Positions 46,101 to 53,531 of a stretch of 64,000 nucleotides of DNA are shown piece after piece. Origin of the DNA: Fragum whitleyi. Its lineage: Eukaryota; Mollusca; Bivalvia; Cardiida; Cardiidae. Position 1 is the first letter of the stretch, and the number at the start of each line of letters is the position of its first letter. The notes beneath the pieces are model-generated. The model saw nothing but the letters and a program-made list of their open reading frames with translations. It was not told where the DNA came from and searched no databases. The stretch is from assembly GCA_948146395.1 (NCBI GenBank), contig OX411544.1, positions 92,987,232-93,051,231 on the forward strand. The letters are read 5' to 3'. Made by a program: the position numbers and the translations under genes.

Positions 46101-49100
46101 GTAGTGCTACAACCTTAGATATAAAACTCAGTCTCAAAAGGCTCTTTTGAAACAATCAATTTCCATTTATTTTGTCAACATACATGTCAAACCGGTTCGG
46201 TCTGTTTTCAAAATAGATGTTAGGTATGGTGCAACATCACACCATAATATTGTGAAATATTTTATGCGATTTATTTCAAATTATAGGTTTTTTTTAATTC
46301 AATGATCTACAATATTACTATATATTTATCATTCTGTGAAATAGAAATTGATATATTGCTAATCAACCTTACAGGTATATAAACAATTAATGTCTATTTA
46401 TGTTGTGATAACACACCATACCCTAAAAAGATCTACACGTTTACAAAATTAGAATGACATATATGACATATGTGTTTATAAAATAAGTCAAAATAAATTG
46501 CTTGCATAACTACGTTTTGGGGCTGAGTTTTATACCAATTGTTGTAGCACTACCTGGATGGTACTTTAGGCTAGACTTTGTTAAAATATGAGCCAATTTT
46601 ATCCAACAGTCATGCAGTTGCTTGTTCTGTACAAAATGACCCTTTTCCACAATGTTTAGGCTATACCGCTATAGTTATAACAGTCTTATGTTTTTCAACT
46701 GCTTGTGCTCATAAATAGCTTCATTTTGATATATAATATTCCTGGACATACTGCCTTTTCTTGGCAAATGAATGCCCTTAAAATTGGGTCTCAAACACTT
46801 TACATGAACCTTAAAGAAAATTTGTCCAAAAATTTCCTCATTTGTCTCATGTTACGTATGAACTGTCCTCAATCAAAACATAGTTGGAAAAAATATCCGA
46901 CTTGAGCCAGTGTCAAACCCACAGGGACAACAATATTCGATTGATTGGTTACAAGTCAAATGCACAAACCACTGAGCCAAAGAAGAACTTCTCTGGCTCA
47001 GTGGTAAGTACATTGGACTTGTAAACCATTTATTGAATATTGTTGTCCGCATGGAATCGACACTTGCTCACGTAGGAATTTTTTCAGCTTTGCTTCGGTT
47101 GAGGACAGTTCGTTATGTAACACTTATTAAAGCATGATTGATAGGAAATAGAATTATTGTTTGTTTTTCCATGAAGGATTGATAAATAGTTCATTTTGTG
47201 AACAACAAAAACTATATTTTTATGCCCCCGCATCGATAGATCGGGGGCATATTGTTTTACTCATGTCCGTCTGTCTGTCTGGTAGTCTGTCTGTCCGTCT
47301 GTCCATCCGTCTGTCCGAAAACTTAACCTTGCCAATATCTTCAAGCCTATTCAAGGTACAAAGCTCATATTTGGCATGATGATAGATCTCAATGATCCGC
47401 ATCCGCTGGTACCAAAGTCAAGGTCATGTAACAATGTCAAGGTCATCTGTCAAGCACAAACTTTGAAAAAAAATGCCGTTACGGGGGCATTCGTGTTTCA
47501 CAAACACATCTTGTTACTTTTGGCTTTACCTCTTCAGAAAATGTATATCTTTTCTTGTTCACTCAATGAAAGATAAATTGATCTTAAACTGAAACAAACA
47601 ATTATGCTCTATATAATAGGATTCCTGTGACCAATCAATATGACTTTAAAATCCTACAAAATTGAGATGCATTTACATTCAGTTTGTTCAATGCACGGGA
47701 GGAAAATAAACCCCAAATAATGGGAGAAATTTGTACCCTCTTCTATTATGGAAATTCTAAATTAAATTTCAATTCTGTCAAATATCTTGGAGATAACTGC
47801 CAGCTTTCCATCATTTTGATGTTGGTTGTACATCATTATTCTGACATTTAGCGCTCATTTTGTAGAAACAGTCTAAAATTTTGCTTTTAAGAGACGACAA
47901 GTTTATTCTGAGCAGTTTGAATAATCAAGAAACCCTGAACCAATTTATTTTAGGCATTTCGGTCTATTAGCTCTTGCCCAGCTGAATTTAGATTTTGTTT
48001 CAAACAAATTGCATCCTAACAACGGAGCTTATGCATCCATTGGCAGTTTTTAGCTCCACTGGCTGAAAGCCACTGGGGCTATTGTCATGGCGTTGTGTCC
48101 GTCGTGCATCCGTCCGTCCGTCCATCCGTGCCTGCGTCCGGTTGTAAACTTTTCTTTAAAAATCTTCTCCTCAGAAACTACTGGATGGATTTCAACCAAA
48201 CTTCACAGGAATGATCCTTGGGTGACCCTCTTTCACAGTTGTTCAAGAAATTTTGATCCAATGAAAAACATGGATTTAATGGGCGTGGCTAATTTCCAAA
48301 TATGGTAAAAAGTGAGTTTTCTCAGATTCTAATCAATGGATACCAAAAAAATTTTACATGAATGTTCCTTGGGTGACCCTTTATCAGTCCACAAAAAATC
48401 ATTGTGATCTGATGGAAAATGCATTTTATGGGCGGAGGTCATTTCTCTATATGTTATATAGTGGAAACTTTGAAAATCATTTTCTCAGAATGTAACTGAT
48501 GGATATCAACCAGATTTTACTGGAATGATCCTTGAGTGACCCTTTATCAGTCTACAAAAAATCATTGTGATTGGATGAAAAATATGCATTTTATGGGCGG
48601 AGGTCATTTCTCTATTTGTTATATAGTGGAAACTTTGAAAATCATTTTCTCAGAATGTAACTGATGGATATCAACCAAATTTAACTGGAATGGTCCTTGA
48701 ATGACCCTTTATCAGTGTACCAAAAATTGTAATGATTGGATAAAAAATATGTATTTTATAGGCAGAGGTCATTTCTCTATATGTTATATAGTGGAAAATT
48801 TGAAAATCATTTTCTCAGAATCTGATTTTTGGATATCAACTAAATTTCACTGGAATGATCCTAGGGTGAGCCTTTATCAGTGTACCAACAATTATTTTGA
48901 TTGGATGAAAAATATACATTTTATGGGTGGAGGTCAATTCTCAATATGTTAAATAGTGAAAACTATGAAAAACATTTTCTCAAAATGTAACTGGTGGAAA
49001 TCAATCAAACATTTTTGGTATGATCTTTGGGTGACCCATTATCATGCAGCCAAAAATTATTTTGATTTGATGAAAAATATGTCTTTTAATAGCAGAGGTC

Positions 49101-52100
49101 ATTTCTCTATCTGTTATATAGTTGAAACTTTGAAAATCATTTTCAACATCAGTAGAACCCCAAATATCTAAAAATCAAGTCAAACCATTTATTTGCTTTT
49201 ACAAGAATTTCAAGCCTGTGGAGCGACTCAAGCCATTCATGGCTTTCTAGTCTTTTTGTAATATTCCAACCCACCTAATAACATTTTTTCCAGAAACATT
49301 CAGTAGAGCGCAAGTATTGTAGGCTAAGATCAACCTGCACATATGTACAGCAGGATTATATGCTGTGATAATCCCTTCTCTAATGCTCTAATGGAGGTTT
49401 ATTGAGAAAAGGGTAGTTTATCACATGGAATCTCAACGCCATACCAGTGAAATTATCAAAAAATGATCCCTGCTTATTTTCATTTTACTCTTTATGACGT
49501 TATCTGAGAGTAAGCAAACAAACAAATTTTGATGACCTCATGATGATGTTGCCTAGTAATCAGTTGCAAAGTGGAGTACTTTAAGACAATGCAAGAATGA
49601 ATTAAATAGAGGATAATCTTTTGTTTCAGTGCAAAATCATTTTATATTTCATTTCATGGACAACAAAAGCTATATTTTCACTCAGGCCACTCGTGAGGAA
49701 AAAAAAAAAGCTTTTCACTCCATTAAATATAAATAAAAAATATAGCTTTTGTTGTTCATGAAATGAAATATTCAATCAATCTTACTCAAAAAAACCCAAA
49801 CTATTATTCTATTCTGTTAACACAAAAATGAAACAAAATGTGGAAATTTTCTTAAAGTGCATCATTTTGCATGTGTTTGTTAAGAAATGTTCATGATGAT
49901 ATCACTTATTGGACTCCACTGCAATAACATTAGATGGGGTGAAATGAACAAAAGCAGGGTATAGGGTTTTGATAATTTCAATGGTCAAGCAGTGAGTTTA
50001 TCAAATCATAATCCATTGTTATTTCCTGATAATCCACAGAAAAGCATTAAAGAATGTAATTTAGATTGAATTTTATTACTACATGTATTATTATTAACAA
50101 GTTATGTAAGTGCGTGGATTTTTTTGTTGAAAACTATTTTATGTACCTACCAAAATAAATACATTTCTTAGACCAAGATTGAAGGGAATAAGGTAATCAG
50201 AAGAGTATTTCAAATGGAAATATCACAGATACAAATCCGAGCGTTTTATTTACAGATATACAATGGCATTATGTCATGCACGTGAATCTCAAAAGGGTTT
50301 GCTTGCGGAGTTATTTCATAAAGATGTTGAGCATTTTATATGAACTCATTATTCTAAAAGACTTTCTATGGTAGCAAAAATGCAAAAGATCTGCAATAAG
50401 AAACAGTGATGGATTCATAAGTAATTTTAGGATGATAACTTATTTTACAGTTATAACATGAGATTTACTCTTTTTGATTAATTAGCAGTTTTGGTAAAAA
50501 ATACGGACAGTGTTATGTCGGATAGAAAATCTCATGCTGCTGTATAAGGGAAGTAGACACTTTCTGACACCTGTGTCTATTTCCCATATACTGCGGTACT
50601 TGTTTTCTATTCCTTACATGTCTTATACATTGAAACTATATTAGCAGCAAATATTTAACAGATGGTAAAAGAAGAACAGAATTCATAGCAATGTTAGCTA
50701 TATCTATAAAATATAAAGTACTGTCTGATATTTGGTCATTAAAGCATACAATAGTCCTATAGGAAACATTACTTCAATAATGCTAATAGCCTCATTTATC
50801 AATTTGACAAAGATCCATATATTGTCATGCATAATTCCTAACACCCTTGTTTTATGATTTGGAAATACTACAAAATTCTCAGAAGTTTGTGGTCAGTTAT
50901 TTAAATTTCTATCTGGTAATGTATTATGGAGGTTAATTGAGAGAAATAGTAAGTCATTCATAGATATTCAATATAATATTACCTAGGCAATTTGCTAAAT
51001 TGATATTTAATGCACTTAAATAGAACATGAGAATAATCAAACTGATAAATATGAGACTTGCATCCAAACATTTGGTTTGGCTTGAAATTCAAAGCTGAAT
51101 GCTTACATGTGTACTAGTGTGGATAAATCATAAATGGCTGGCCCTGTATCTTCAAGGGCGTAACTCCCATTATGCACATTACGCAAGTGCGTATTAGAAA
51201 TAAATCCTCTTTCGAAAAATGTCTTTGATGAATGATCTAAACATCGAAACTACAGCTTATTCAAGCTGTAGTTACGATGTTTTGATTATTCACTAGCACT
51301 CAAATCATTGAAAAGGGAGCGGGCGGAGGACATTCAATTTTTGTCACAGTCCACATATCTCCTTTATCCTATATTATATTTATGTTGGTCTGGTCTGGTG
51401 AGTGCGTATAAATTTCAAAATCCTACTTACGCCTATGATCTTGACCTTGGACATGGCTGTCAAGCCGCAGTCATAGCGCAGTTGGTAGCGCGTTGGACTG
51501 GCACTCTAGAGGTCCCGGGTTCGATTCCTGATGGAGGTACTCATTCTTTCCGACTATTTGTCTCTTACCAATGGGTTGATAATGGTAGACCTATGTGAGA
51601 TAGCAGCTGGAGGCTAGGAAAGGATGTAATGGTAGTACTGGTGTGAGAATTACCAGGAATCTATGGTTAGGTGCTCCAGCCGCCTAAATATAACTGAAAT
51701 AATGTTGAGAGCGGCTTAAAACCCCATTCAATCAATCAATTGGACGTGGCTTTCCAGTCTCCAATTCAGATTTTCAAATTTCATTTGTCTTCAAAATACA
51801 TGGTTATGGGTGTAGAACAAAAAGCAAATCCAGGGTTTTAGTGTCACATCAACAAAATTGGGTCCCAAGGACTCAATAGTTAGGCTTATAAGGGTCCTTG
51901 CTCAAGTTTTGGGAGTCACTGCTTTAAGTGTGGACTATTTTATTTTGAGCTATCCTCATGTTTTTGTGTTAATGTTAAAGTTTCTCTGAATTAAGCTACA
52001 CAAGGGATTGTATAGATATAGACTTTTTTGTATCAACTTCTGAGGAGAATTGAAGACTGTTTTAAAACAGTCTTCAATTTATCTCTGAAGTTGATTCCCA

Positions 52101-53447
52101 GAGGGTCCTAAGGACTCGCAGCTGATACTTTTTAGCTCACCTGAGCACAACATGCTCATGTGAGCTATTGTGATCACCTTTTGTCCGTCGTCCGTCTGTC
52201 GTCTGTCAACAATTTCTTTAAACGACATCTTCTCCTAAACTACGTGGCAAATTTTAACTAAACTTGGCAGAAATGTTCCTTAGGTGATCCCCTTTCAGAA
52301 TTGCTAAAAGAATTGAAATCGGTGAAAAACTCTGGTTGCTATGGCAACCAAAGTTAAAACTTTAAGAAAATCTTTAAGATTCTTCTTCTTCTGAACAAGC
52401 AGCCCTACAGCCTTGAAATTTGGCATGGATGATCAGCTCATACACCTTAATGAAATTTCTAAAATCATATCTGTTGGGCCACCAGGTGCGGAGCACCAGG
52501 GGGGAAGGGGTAGTACTTTTGTGAAAATTTTGTAATCTTTAACCTTCTTCTTCTTCTGAACCAGGAGCCCGACAGATTTGAATATTGGCATGGATGATCA
52601 GCTCATAGACCTTAATAAAAATGGCTAAAATCATGACTGTAGATTCACCAGGTGTGGAGCACAAAGGGGGAGGGGGTAGTACTTTATTGAAAATTTTGTA
52701 ACTTTAACCTTCGTCTTCTTTTGAACCAGGAGCCCTACAGACTTCAATATTTGCATTGATGATAAGCATATGGATCTAAAATAAAATAGCTAAAATCATG
52801 AATGTAGGGCCACCAGATGCGGAGCATTGGGGGGAGAGGGTAGTACTTTGGATCAATTTTGAAATTTTAAACCTTATTCTCCTCCTGGATCAGGAACCCT
52901 ACAGACTTGAAAATTGTCATGGGTGATCAATATATTGACATTAATCAACATAGCTAAAATCATGACTGTAGGGTCACTAGGTGCTGAGTGTCTTGGGGAG
53001 GGGGTAGTACTTTGGATCATTTTTGAAATCTTAAACTTTATTCTCCTCCTGTATCAGGAACCCTACAGACTTGAAAATTGTTCTGGGCGATAAATATATT
53101 GACATTAATAAAAACAGCTAAAATCATGACTGTAGGGTGAAAATCTCTTTTTCTGTGGTTGCATGGACATAACTAGGTAATGATGTTTTTTCTCAGGTGA
53201 GAGACCCAGGGCCAACGCCCTCTTGTTTCTCTTTTCAGTTTTCACAACAATCCTTGTGACATTGATTGCAGCAGCAGCCATGTTTATCTCAAGAACCCAT
53301 GATTCCTTGTTTCAATTTTACCCACCATCGAAGAAATCCATCCTCAACTTTTTAACAGGACATTATGACGTTGCCCAATACACACGGGTCAAATGGAATT
53401 GGCAGGAACCCCAAACTGTTGGCAAGACAATGACATTCACAGTGCGG
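24905..53447 (+). CDS. Unrecognised two-helix membrane protein with SAM-like segments (3' end unresolved)
   Basis: I do not recognise an orthologue. Four exons (24905-25127, 26626-26800, 28501-28739, 53239-53447) have GT-AG junctions, and phases 1, 2 and 1 chain perfectly to 282 residues. Residues 1-20 are acidic (DSPDKEDEEQE). A hydrophobic helix at about 24-42 (LLIGTVVLGILVAGYMV) is followed by basic residues, so it is a likely signal anchor. Residues 56-115 (VWLYENNLQEFTELFFKEG, ERISKAIRKLR) and 121-175 (WLHNKGLPDNYLFELKKMGI, YQLMSLALKQL) look like two SAM-type helical bundles. Charged heptad-like sequence at 175-200 may form a coiled coil. A second hydrophobic stretch lies at about 213-230 (VFTTILVTLIAAAAMFI). 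The tail QEPQTVGKTMTFTVR could begin a beta-sandwich domain. Intron 3 is 24.5 kb. No stop follows in phase before the last donor, so at least one more exon exists. Confidence 0.75.
26107..26575. mobile_element. Two fused family B MITEs
   Basis: The left end is CTCTTGTCATGCTGA and the right end CCAGCATGACAAGGG followed by TTAA. Two separate GATCAG..TGCACATTAG cores are inside (26255, 26385), so two copies appear joined. It lies in intron 1 of the SAM-like gene. Confidence 0.6.
26626..26800 (+). CDS. SAM-like membrane gene, exon 2
   Basis: The acceptor is TATTTACAG and the donor GTAAGT. It encodes ITYKDDVTHFNVYSCKTCKS, a basic helix ERISKAIRKLRKTACLRMW, then HNKGLPDNYLFE. Phase joins the exons on both sides. 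Confidence 0.8.
26843..27083. mobile_element. TTAA-flanked MITE, family B, best copy
   Basis: TTAA at 26839-26842 and 27084-27087; ends CCCTTTTCATGCTGA and TTCAGCATGACAAGGG are inverted; the core CAGCCTGCACATATGTGCAG is a palindrome. It is 241 bp long, with piggyBac-style ends (CCC...GGG in TTAA) and no coding frame. Confidence 0.8.
27120..27270. repeat. Foldback repeat
   Basis: TTAACCTCGTCTAGAATAGA and AATAACTTATCTATTAAAG are arms around GAGCGAGCTTTGGCTGGC; the outer parts GATTTGTGATTAGA and ATCACAGATT also pair. Confidence 0.7.
27640..27893 (+). mobile_element. GCCCCC-type Helentron-like element, degraded
   Basis: GTCGGTCGGTCAATC and GTCAGTCCATCTGTAG microsatellite remnants are followed by CTTATGGGGGCATAA and the 3' end ACATCTCTTGTTC. 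Confidence 0.6.
28200..28420 (+). mobile_element. TTAA-flanked hairpin MITE, family A
   Basis: TTAA at 28196-28199 and 28421-28424; ends CCCTTTGCTG and CAGGACAGGG; central stem GAAGAAATTGCTT / AAGCAATTTCTTC. It is 221 bp, inverted relative to 1999-2220, and lies 80 bp upstream of exon 3 of the SAM-like gene. Confidence 0.78.
28501..28739 (+). CDS. SAM-like membrane gene, exon 3
   Basis: The acceptor is ATGTTTTCAG and the donor GTAAGT. It completes the second SAM-like unit (LKKMGIDNLQHLRHIPNRSL, then YQLMSLALKQL) and adds a charged helical stretch (GEQLQKLESELLDHHKEEF). It ends one base into a Val codon that exon 4 completes. Confidence 0.82.
29227..29432 (-). mobile_element. SINE family 1 copy, reverse orientation
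   Basis: GAATGGGGTTTTATGCC, GGCTGGAGCACCTAACAATG, CTAGCCTCCAGCTGCTATCC and AACCCATTGGTGG match the reverse complement of the 51478 SINE; the tRNA head is missing. Confidence 0.75.
29494..29930. mobile_element. TIR MITE (CAGGGCCTTCTCTGG ends)
   Basis: CAGGGCCTTCTCTGGAC at the left and CCAGAGAAGGCCCAGA at the right are inverted, and TTCGCCAAAT / ATTTGGCGAC lies just inside. It has no coding frame. Confidence 0.65.
30090..30420. repeat. Decayed repeat, family of 45380-45740
   Basis: AGAGTGATATTACTCTAGTG, AATTCGGTATTCAATGA and ATAGAATACCAAATTTG are shared with the other copies in inverted order. Confidence 0.5.
30433..31347. mobile_element. 0.9-kb TIR element, copy 1
   Basis: The ends ATAGTCTGTTTGACTTCTA and its inverse at 31329-31347 extend into TATGGACCAAC / GTTGGTCCATA. 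It is 915 bp with no coding frame. The second copy at 59877-60789 is in opposite orientation. Confidence 0.8.
31399..32610 (+). mobile_element. Helentron-like element, CTAG-ended family, copy 1
   Basis: The 5' end is TTTTTAGCTCCACTTGCTGA, then GTCCGTCC microsatellite. Tandem units of about 160-170 bp hold TTTCTCAGAATCTAAT and GAATGATCCTTGGGTGACCC. The 3' hairpin AGCCATTCATGGCT ends in TTCTAG, then T. Other copies are at 35836, 48047 and 63026. Confidence 0.85.
32658..32909 (+). other. Open frame of uncertain meaning (possible relic exon)
   Basis: A 66-codon frame from 32709 reads MVMSDMALVSVKTGFEV and ends CEIHFTVKNSVPICKINQTG. S-MAxV-V---GF recalls the receptor-binding domain of alpha-2-macroglobulin/CD109-family proteins, but no splice-defined exon is evident and the match is short. 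Confidence 0.2.
33292..33554. repeat. Family B MITE, decayed
   Basis: CCTTGTCATGCTGAATAAAA at the left end and a GATCAGACTGCACATATGTG core are kept; the right end (CAACATTCAAGAG) is diverged. Confidence 0.55.
34404..34641. mobile_element. TTAA-type MITE, family B
   Basis: Ends CCCTTGTCATGCT and AACATGACAAGGG; GTAA at the left flank and TTAA at the right flank; core GATTGCACATATGTGCAGGC. It is 238 bp long. Confidence 0.72.
35375..35835 (+). mobile_element. Helentron-like element with AAGGTCA repeats, truncated
   Basis: The 5' end is TTTTTAGCTCGGCTGTTTTC with GTCGTCG microsatellite, then two units of about 175 bp with TCAAGGTCAAGGTCAT and ACATATTGCGATAACTTT. It is cut by the next element at 35836. 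Confidence 0.7.
35836..36572 (+). mobile_element. Helentron-like element, CTAG-ended family, copy 2
   Basis: The 5' end is TTTTTAGCTCCACTGGCTGA followed by (CCGT)n and (GTGC)n. The 3' end is the hairpin AGCCATTCATGGCT then TTCTAG. It is shorter than 31399-32610, with fewer units, and is nested against the preceding element. Confidence 0.85.
36841..36996. repeat. TIR MITE (AGGTAGTGGACCCG), complete
   Basis: GAGGTAGTGGACCCG at the left is inverted as CGGGTCCACTACCTTAA at the right; TTTCCTAATGATTTTCATTAGGAAA forms a central hairpin. Confidence 0.75.
36997..38062. other. Intron 3 stretch, no gene seen
   Basis: It holds a GATTAGGCTGCAAAG..GTGCAGTCTGAT palindromic core (37080-37120) and the GGAAGAAATTGCTT hairpin at 37468-37512. 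Otherwise it is AT-rich intron with nothing recognised. Confidence 0.6.
38063..38386. mobile_element. Palindrome-bearing MITE (CTGGCAGGG ends), copy 1
   Basis: Ends GCAGGGCGTGGCTAA and CCCCCTGCCAGGGC. The central stem CCTCGTAACTTCAGCTT / AAGCTGAAGTTACGAGG is perfect. A larger copy is at 62339-62793. Confidence 0.72.
38465..38525. repeat. 28-bp tandem duplication
   Basis: AGAAATAATGCTACCTTAAG followed by GATTAGAT occurs twice in direct succession. Confidence 0.8.
39328..39602 (+). mobile_element. GCCCCCG-type Helentron-like element
   Basis: 5' hairpin GCCCCCGTATCGAGAGATTGGGGGC, CATGTCCGTCTGTCC microsatellite, several AAGGTCAAGGTCAT boxes, 3' hairpin GTGTTTCACAAACAC and ATCTTGTT. Confidence 0.82.
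40712..40925. repeat. Hairpin repeat, CTACAGCTT stem family
   Basis: CATCGTAACTACAGCTTACA / TAAGCTGTAGTTTTGATG stem and GGGAGTTACGCCC near the end match 11308-11505 and 51153-51354. A C-rich run lies at 40734-40748. Confidence 0.62.
42285..42504. repeat. 19-bp minisatellite (ACACACACTGAACTTTGAT)n
   Basis: About 11 units, near-identical in the right two-thirds, with a short unit at 42330 and changes toward the left end. The unit is not a multiple of three and has no stop on the minus strand, so all three minus frames stay open. Confidence 0.95.
42655..42775 (+). mobile_element. SINE family 1 head, truncated
   Basis: GTGCAGTTGGTAGCATG, GAGGTCCTGGGTTTGATCCC and CACTCATTCTTTCTGACTAC match the tRNA-like head of 51478; the body is cut after CACCAATTGG. 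Confidence 0.75.
43804..44043. mobile_element. TTAA-type MITE, family B
   Basis: TTAA at 43800-43803 and TTAC at the right flank; ends CTTTTGTCATGCTGG and TTCAGCATGACAAGGGG; core CAGCCTGCACATATGTGCAG. It is 240 bp long. Confidence 0.75.
45111..45310. repeat. Two head-to-tail half copies of the AGGTAGTGGACCCG MITE
   Basis: TTAAGGTAGTGGGACCATAATA (45111) and TTAAGGTAGTGGACCCGTAA (45202) each lead into AACAGTGTT..GAGGTTTCCTAAT; neither has a right end. Confidence 0.65.
45380..45740. repeat. Repeat with ATCTATAAACAGATC foldback
   Basis: GAGTCATCTATAAACAGATCA and TTATCTGTTTAAAGATGACGAG are inverted near the left end. The rest (ATATATACATTATGACATC, TAACACCCGTGTAATATC) is shared with 17120 and 20223. 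Confidence 0.55.
45837..46816. mobile_element. Element with about 295-bp terminal inverted repeats
   Basis: The left arm 45837-46131 and right arm 46523-46816 pair throughout (CTTTAAGGTTCATGTAAAGT outermost, ATAAAACTCAG innermost). The 391-bp spacer contains a further weak inverted pair (GGTATGGTG / CACACCATACC). It has no coding frame. Confidence 0.88.
46851..47121. repeat. Foldback of tRNA-like units, almost no loop
   Basis: Arms of about 130 bp meet at AAAGAAGAACTTCT. The right arm begins TGGCTCAGTGGTAAGTACAT, then GGACTTGTAAACC, like the D-arm and a TGT anticodon arm of a tRNA; the left arm is its inverse. Outer ends are GTTACGTATGAACTGTCCTC and its inverse. Confidence 0.85.
47217..47515 (+). 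mobile_element. GCCCCCG-type Helentron-like element, complete
   Basis: 5' hairpin GCCCCCGCATCGATAGATCGGGGGC, GTCCGTCTGTCTGTC microsatellite, CAAAGTCAAGGTCATG, and the 3' hairpin GTGTTTCACAAACAC ending ATCTTGTT. Confidence 0.85.
48047..49250 (+). mobile_element. Helentron-like element, CTAG-ended family, copy 3
   Basis: The 5' end is TTTTTAGCTCCACTGGCTGA then (CCGT)n. Six or seven units with GGAGGTCATTTCTCTATATG follow, and the 3' end is the hairpin AGCCATTCATGGCT then TTCTAG. It is the longest copy in the window with 31399-32610. Confidence 0.87.
49655..49785. repeat. Foldback repeat
   Basis: ATTTCATTTCATGGACAACA and TGTTGTTCATGAAATGAAAT are inverted, enclosing ACTCGTGAGG and an A-run. A related piece lies at 59775-59870. 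Confidence 0.7.
49786..51152. other. Intron 3 stretch, no gene seen
   Basis: AT-rich, without long open frames or clear repeats apart from a short AGTAGACACTTTCTGACACC / GTGTCTATTTCCC inverted pair near 50550-50585. Nothing else is recognised. Confidence 0.6.
51153..51354. repeat. Hairpin repeat, CTACAGCTT stem family, reverse
   Basis: GGGCGTAACTCCCATTATG at the left and ACTACAGCTTATTCAAGCTGTAGT as the stem match 11308 and 40712 in reverse. Confidence 0.62.
51478..51745 (+). mobile_element. tRNA-derived SINE, family 1, full copy
   Basis: A head TAGCGCAGTTGGTAGCGCGT (A box) and GAGGTCCCGGGTTCGATTCC (B box) is followed by a 190-bp body ending GGCTTAAAACCCC and a tail of ATTCAATCAATCAAT. The anticodon and acceptor stems do not close as in a working tRNA. 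Confidence 0.85.
52131..53227 (+). mobile_element. Helentron-like element with about 180-bp units, ending at a splice acceptor
   Basis: 5' hairpin TTTAGCTCACCTGAGCACA / TGCTCATGTGAGCT, GTCCGTCGTCCGTC microsatellite, and units with AGGAACCCTACAGACTTGAA and TAAAATCATGACTGTAGGG. The 3' end is TCAGGTGAG..GGGCCAACGCCCTCTTGT. Exon 4 of the SAM-like gene starts 11 bp later. Confidence 0.83.
53239..53447 (+). CDS. SAM-like membrane gene, exon 4
   Basis: The acceptor is TTTCTCTTTTCAG and the donor GTAAGA. It encodes a hydrophobic stretch (FTTILVTLIAAAAMFISR), then HDSLFQFYPPSKKS and QEPQTVGKTMTFTVR. The polypyrimidine tract abuts the end of a Helentron-like element (52131-53227). Confidence 0.8.
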
Positions 53448-53531
53448 GTAAGACTAGTATAATGTACCAGTTATTTCTAGACTGGTATCTATTTATTTGA
53501 TTTATGTAGACTGGAGAATTAGATATCATCA

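Noticed and set aside
51478..51560. A tRNA gene
   Set aside because: A and B boxes are good, but acceptor and anticodon stems do not close, and the sequence continues into a body shared with five other copies, so it is a SINE head. The same holds at 58061.
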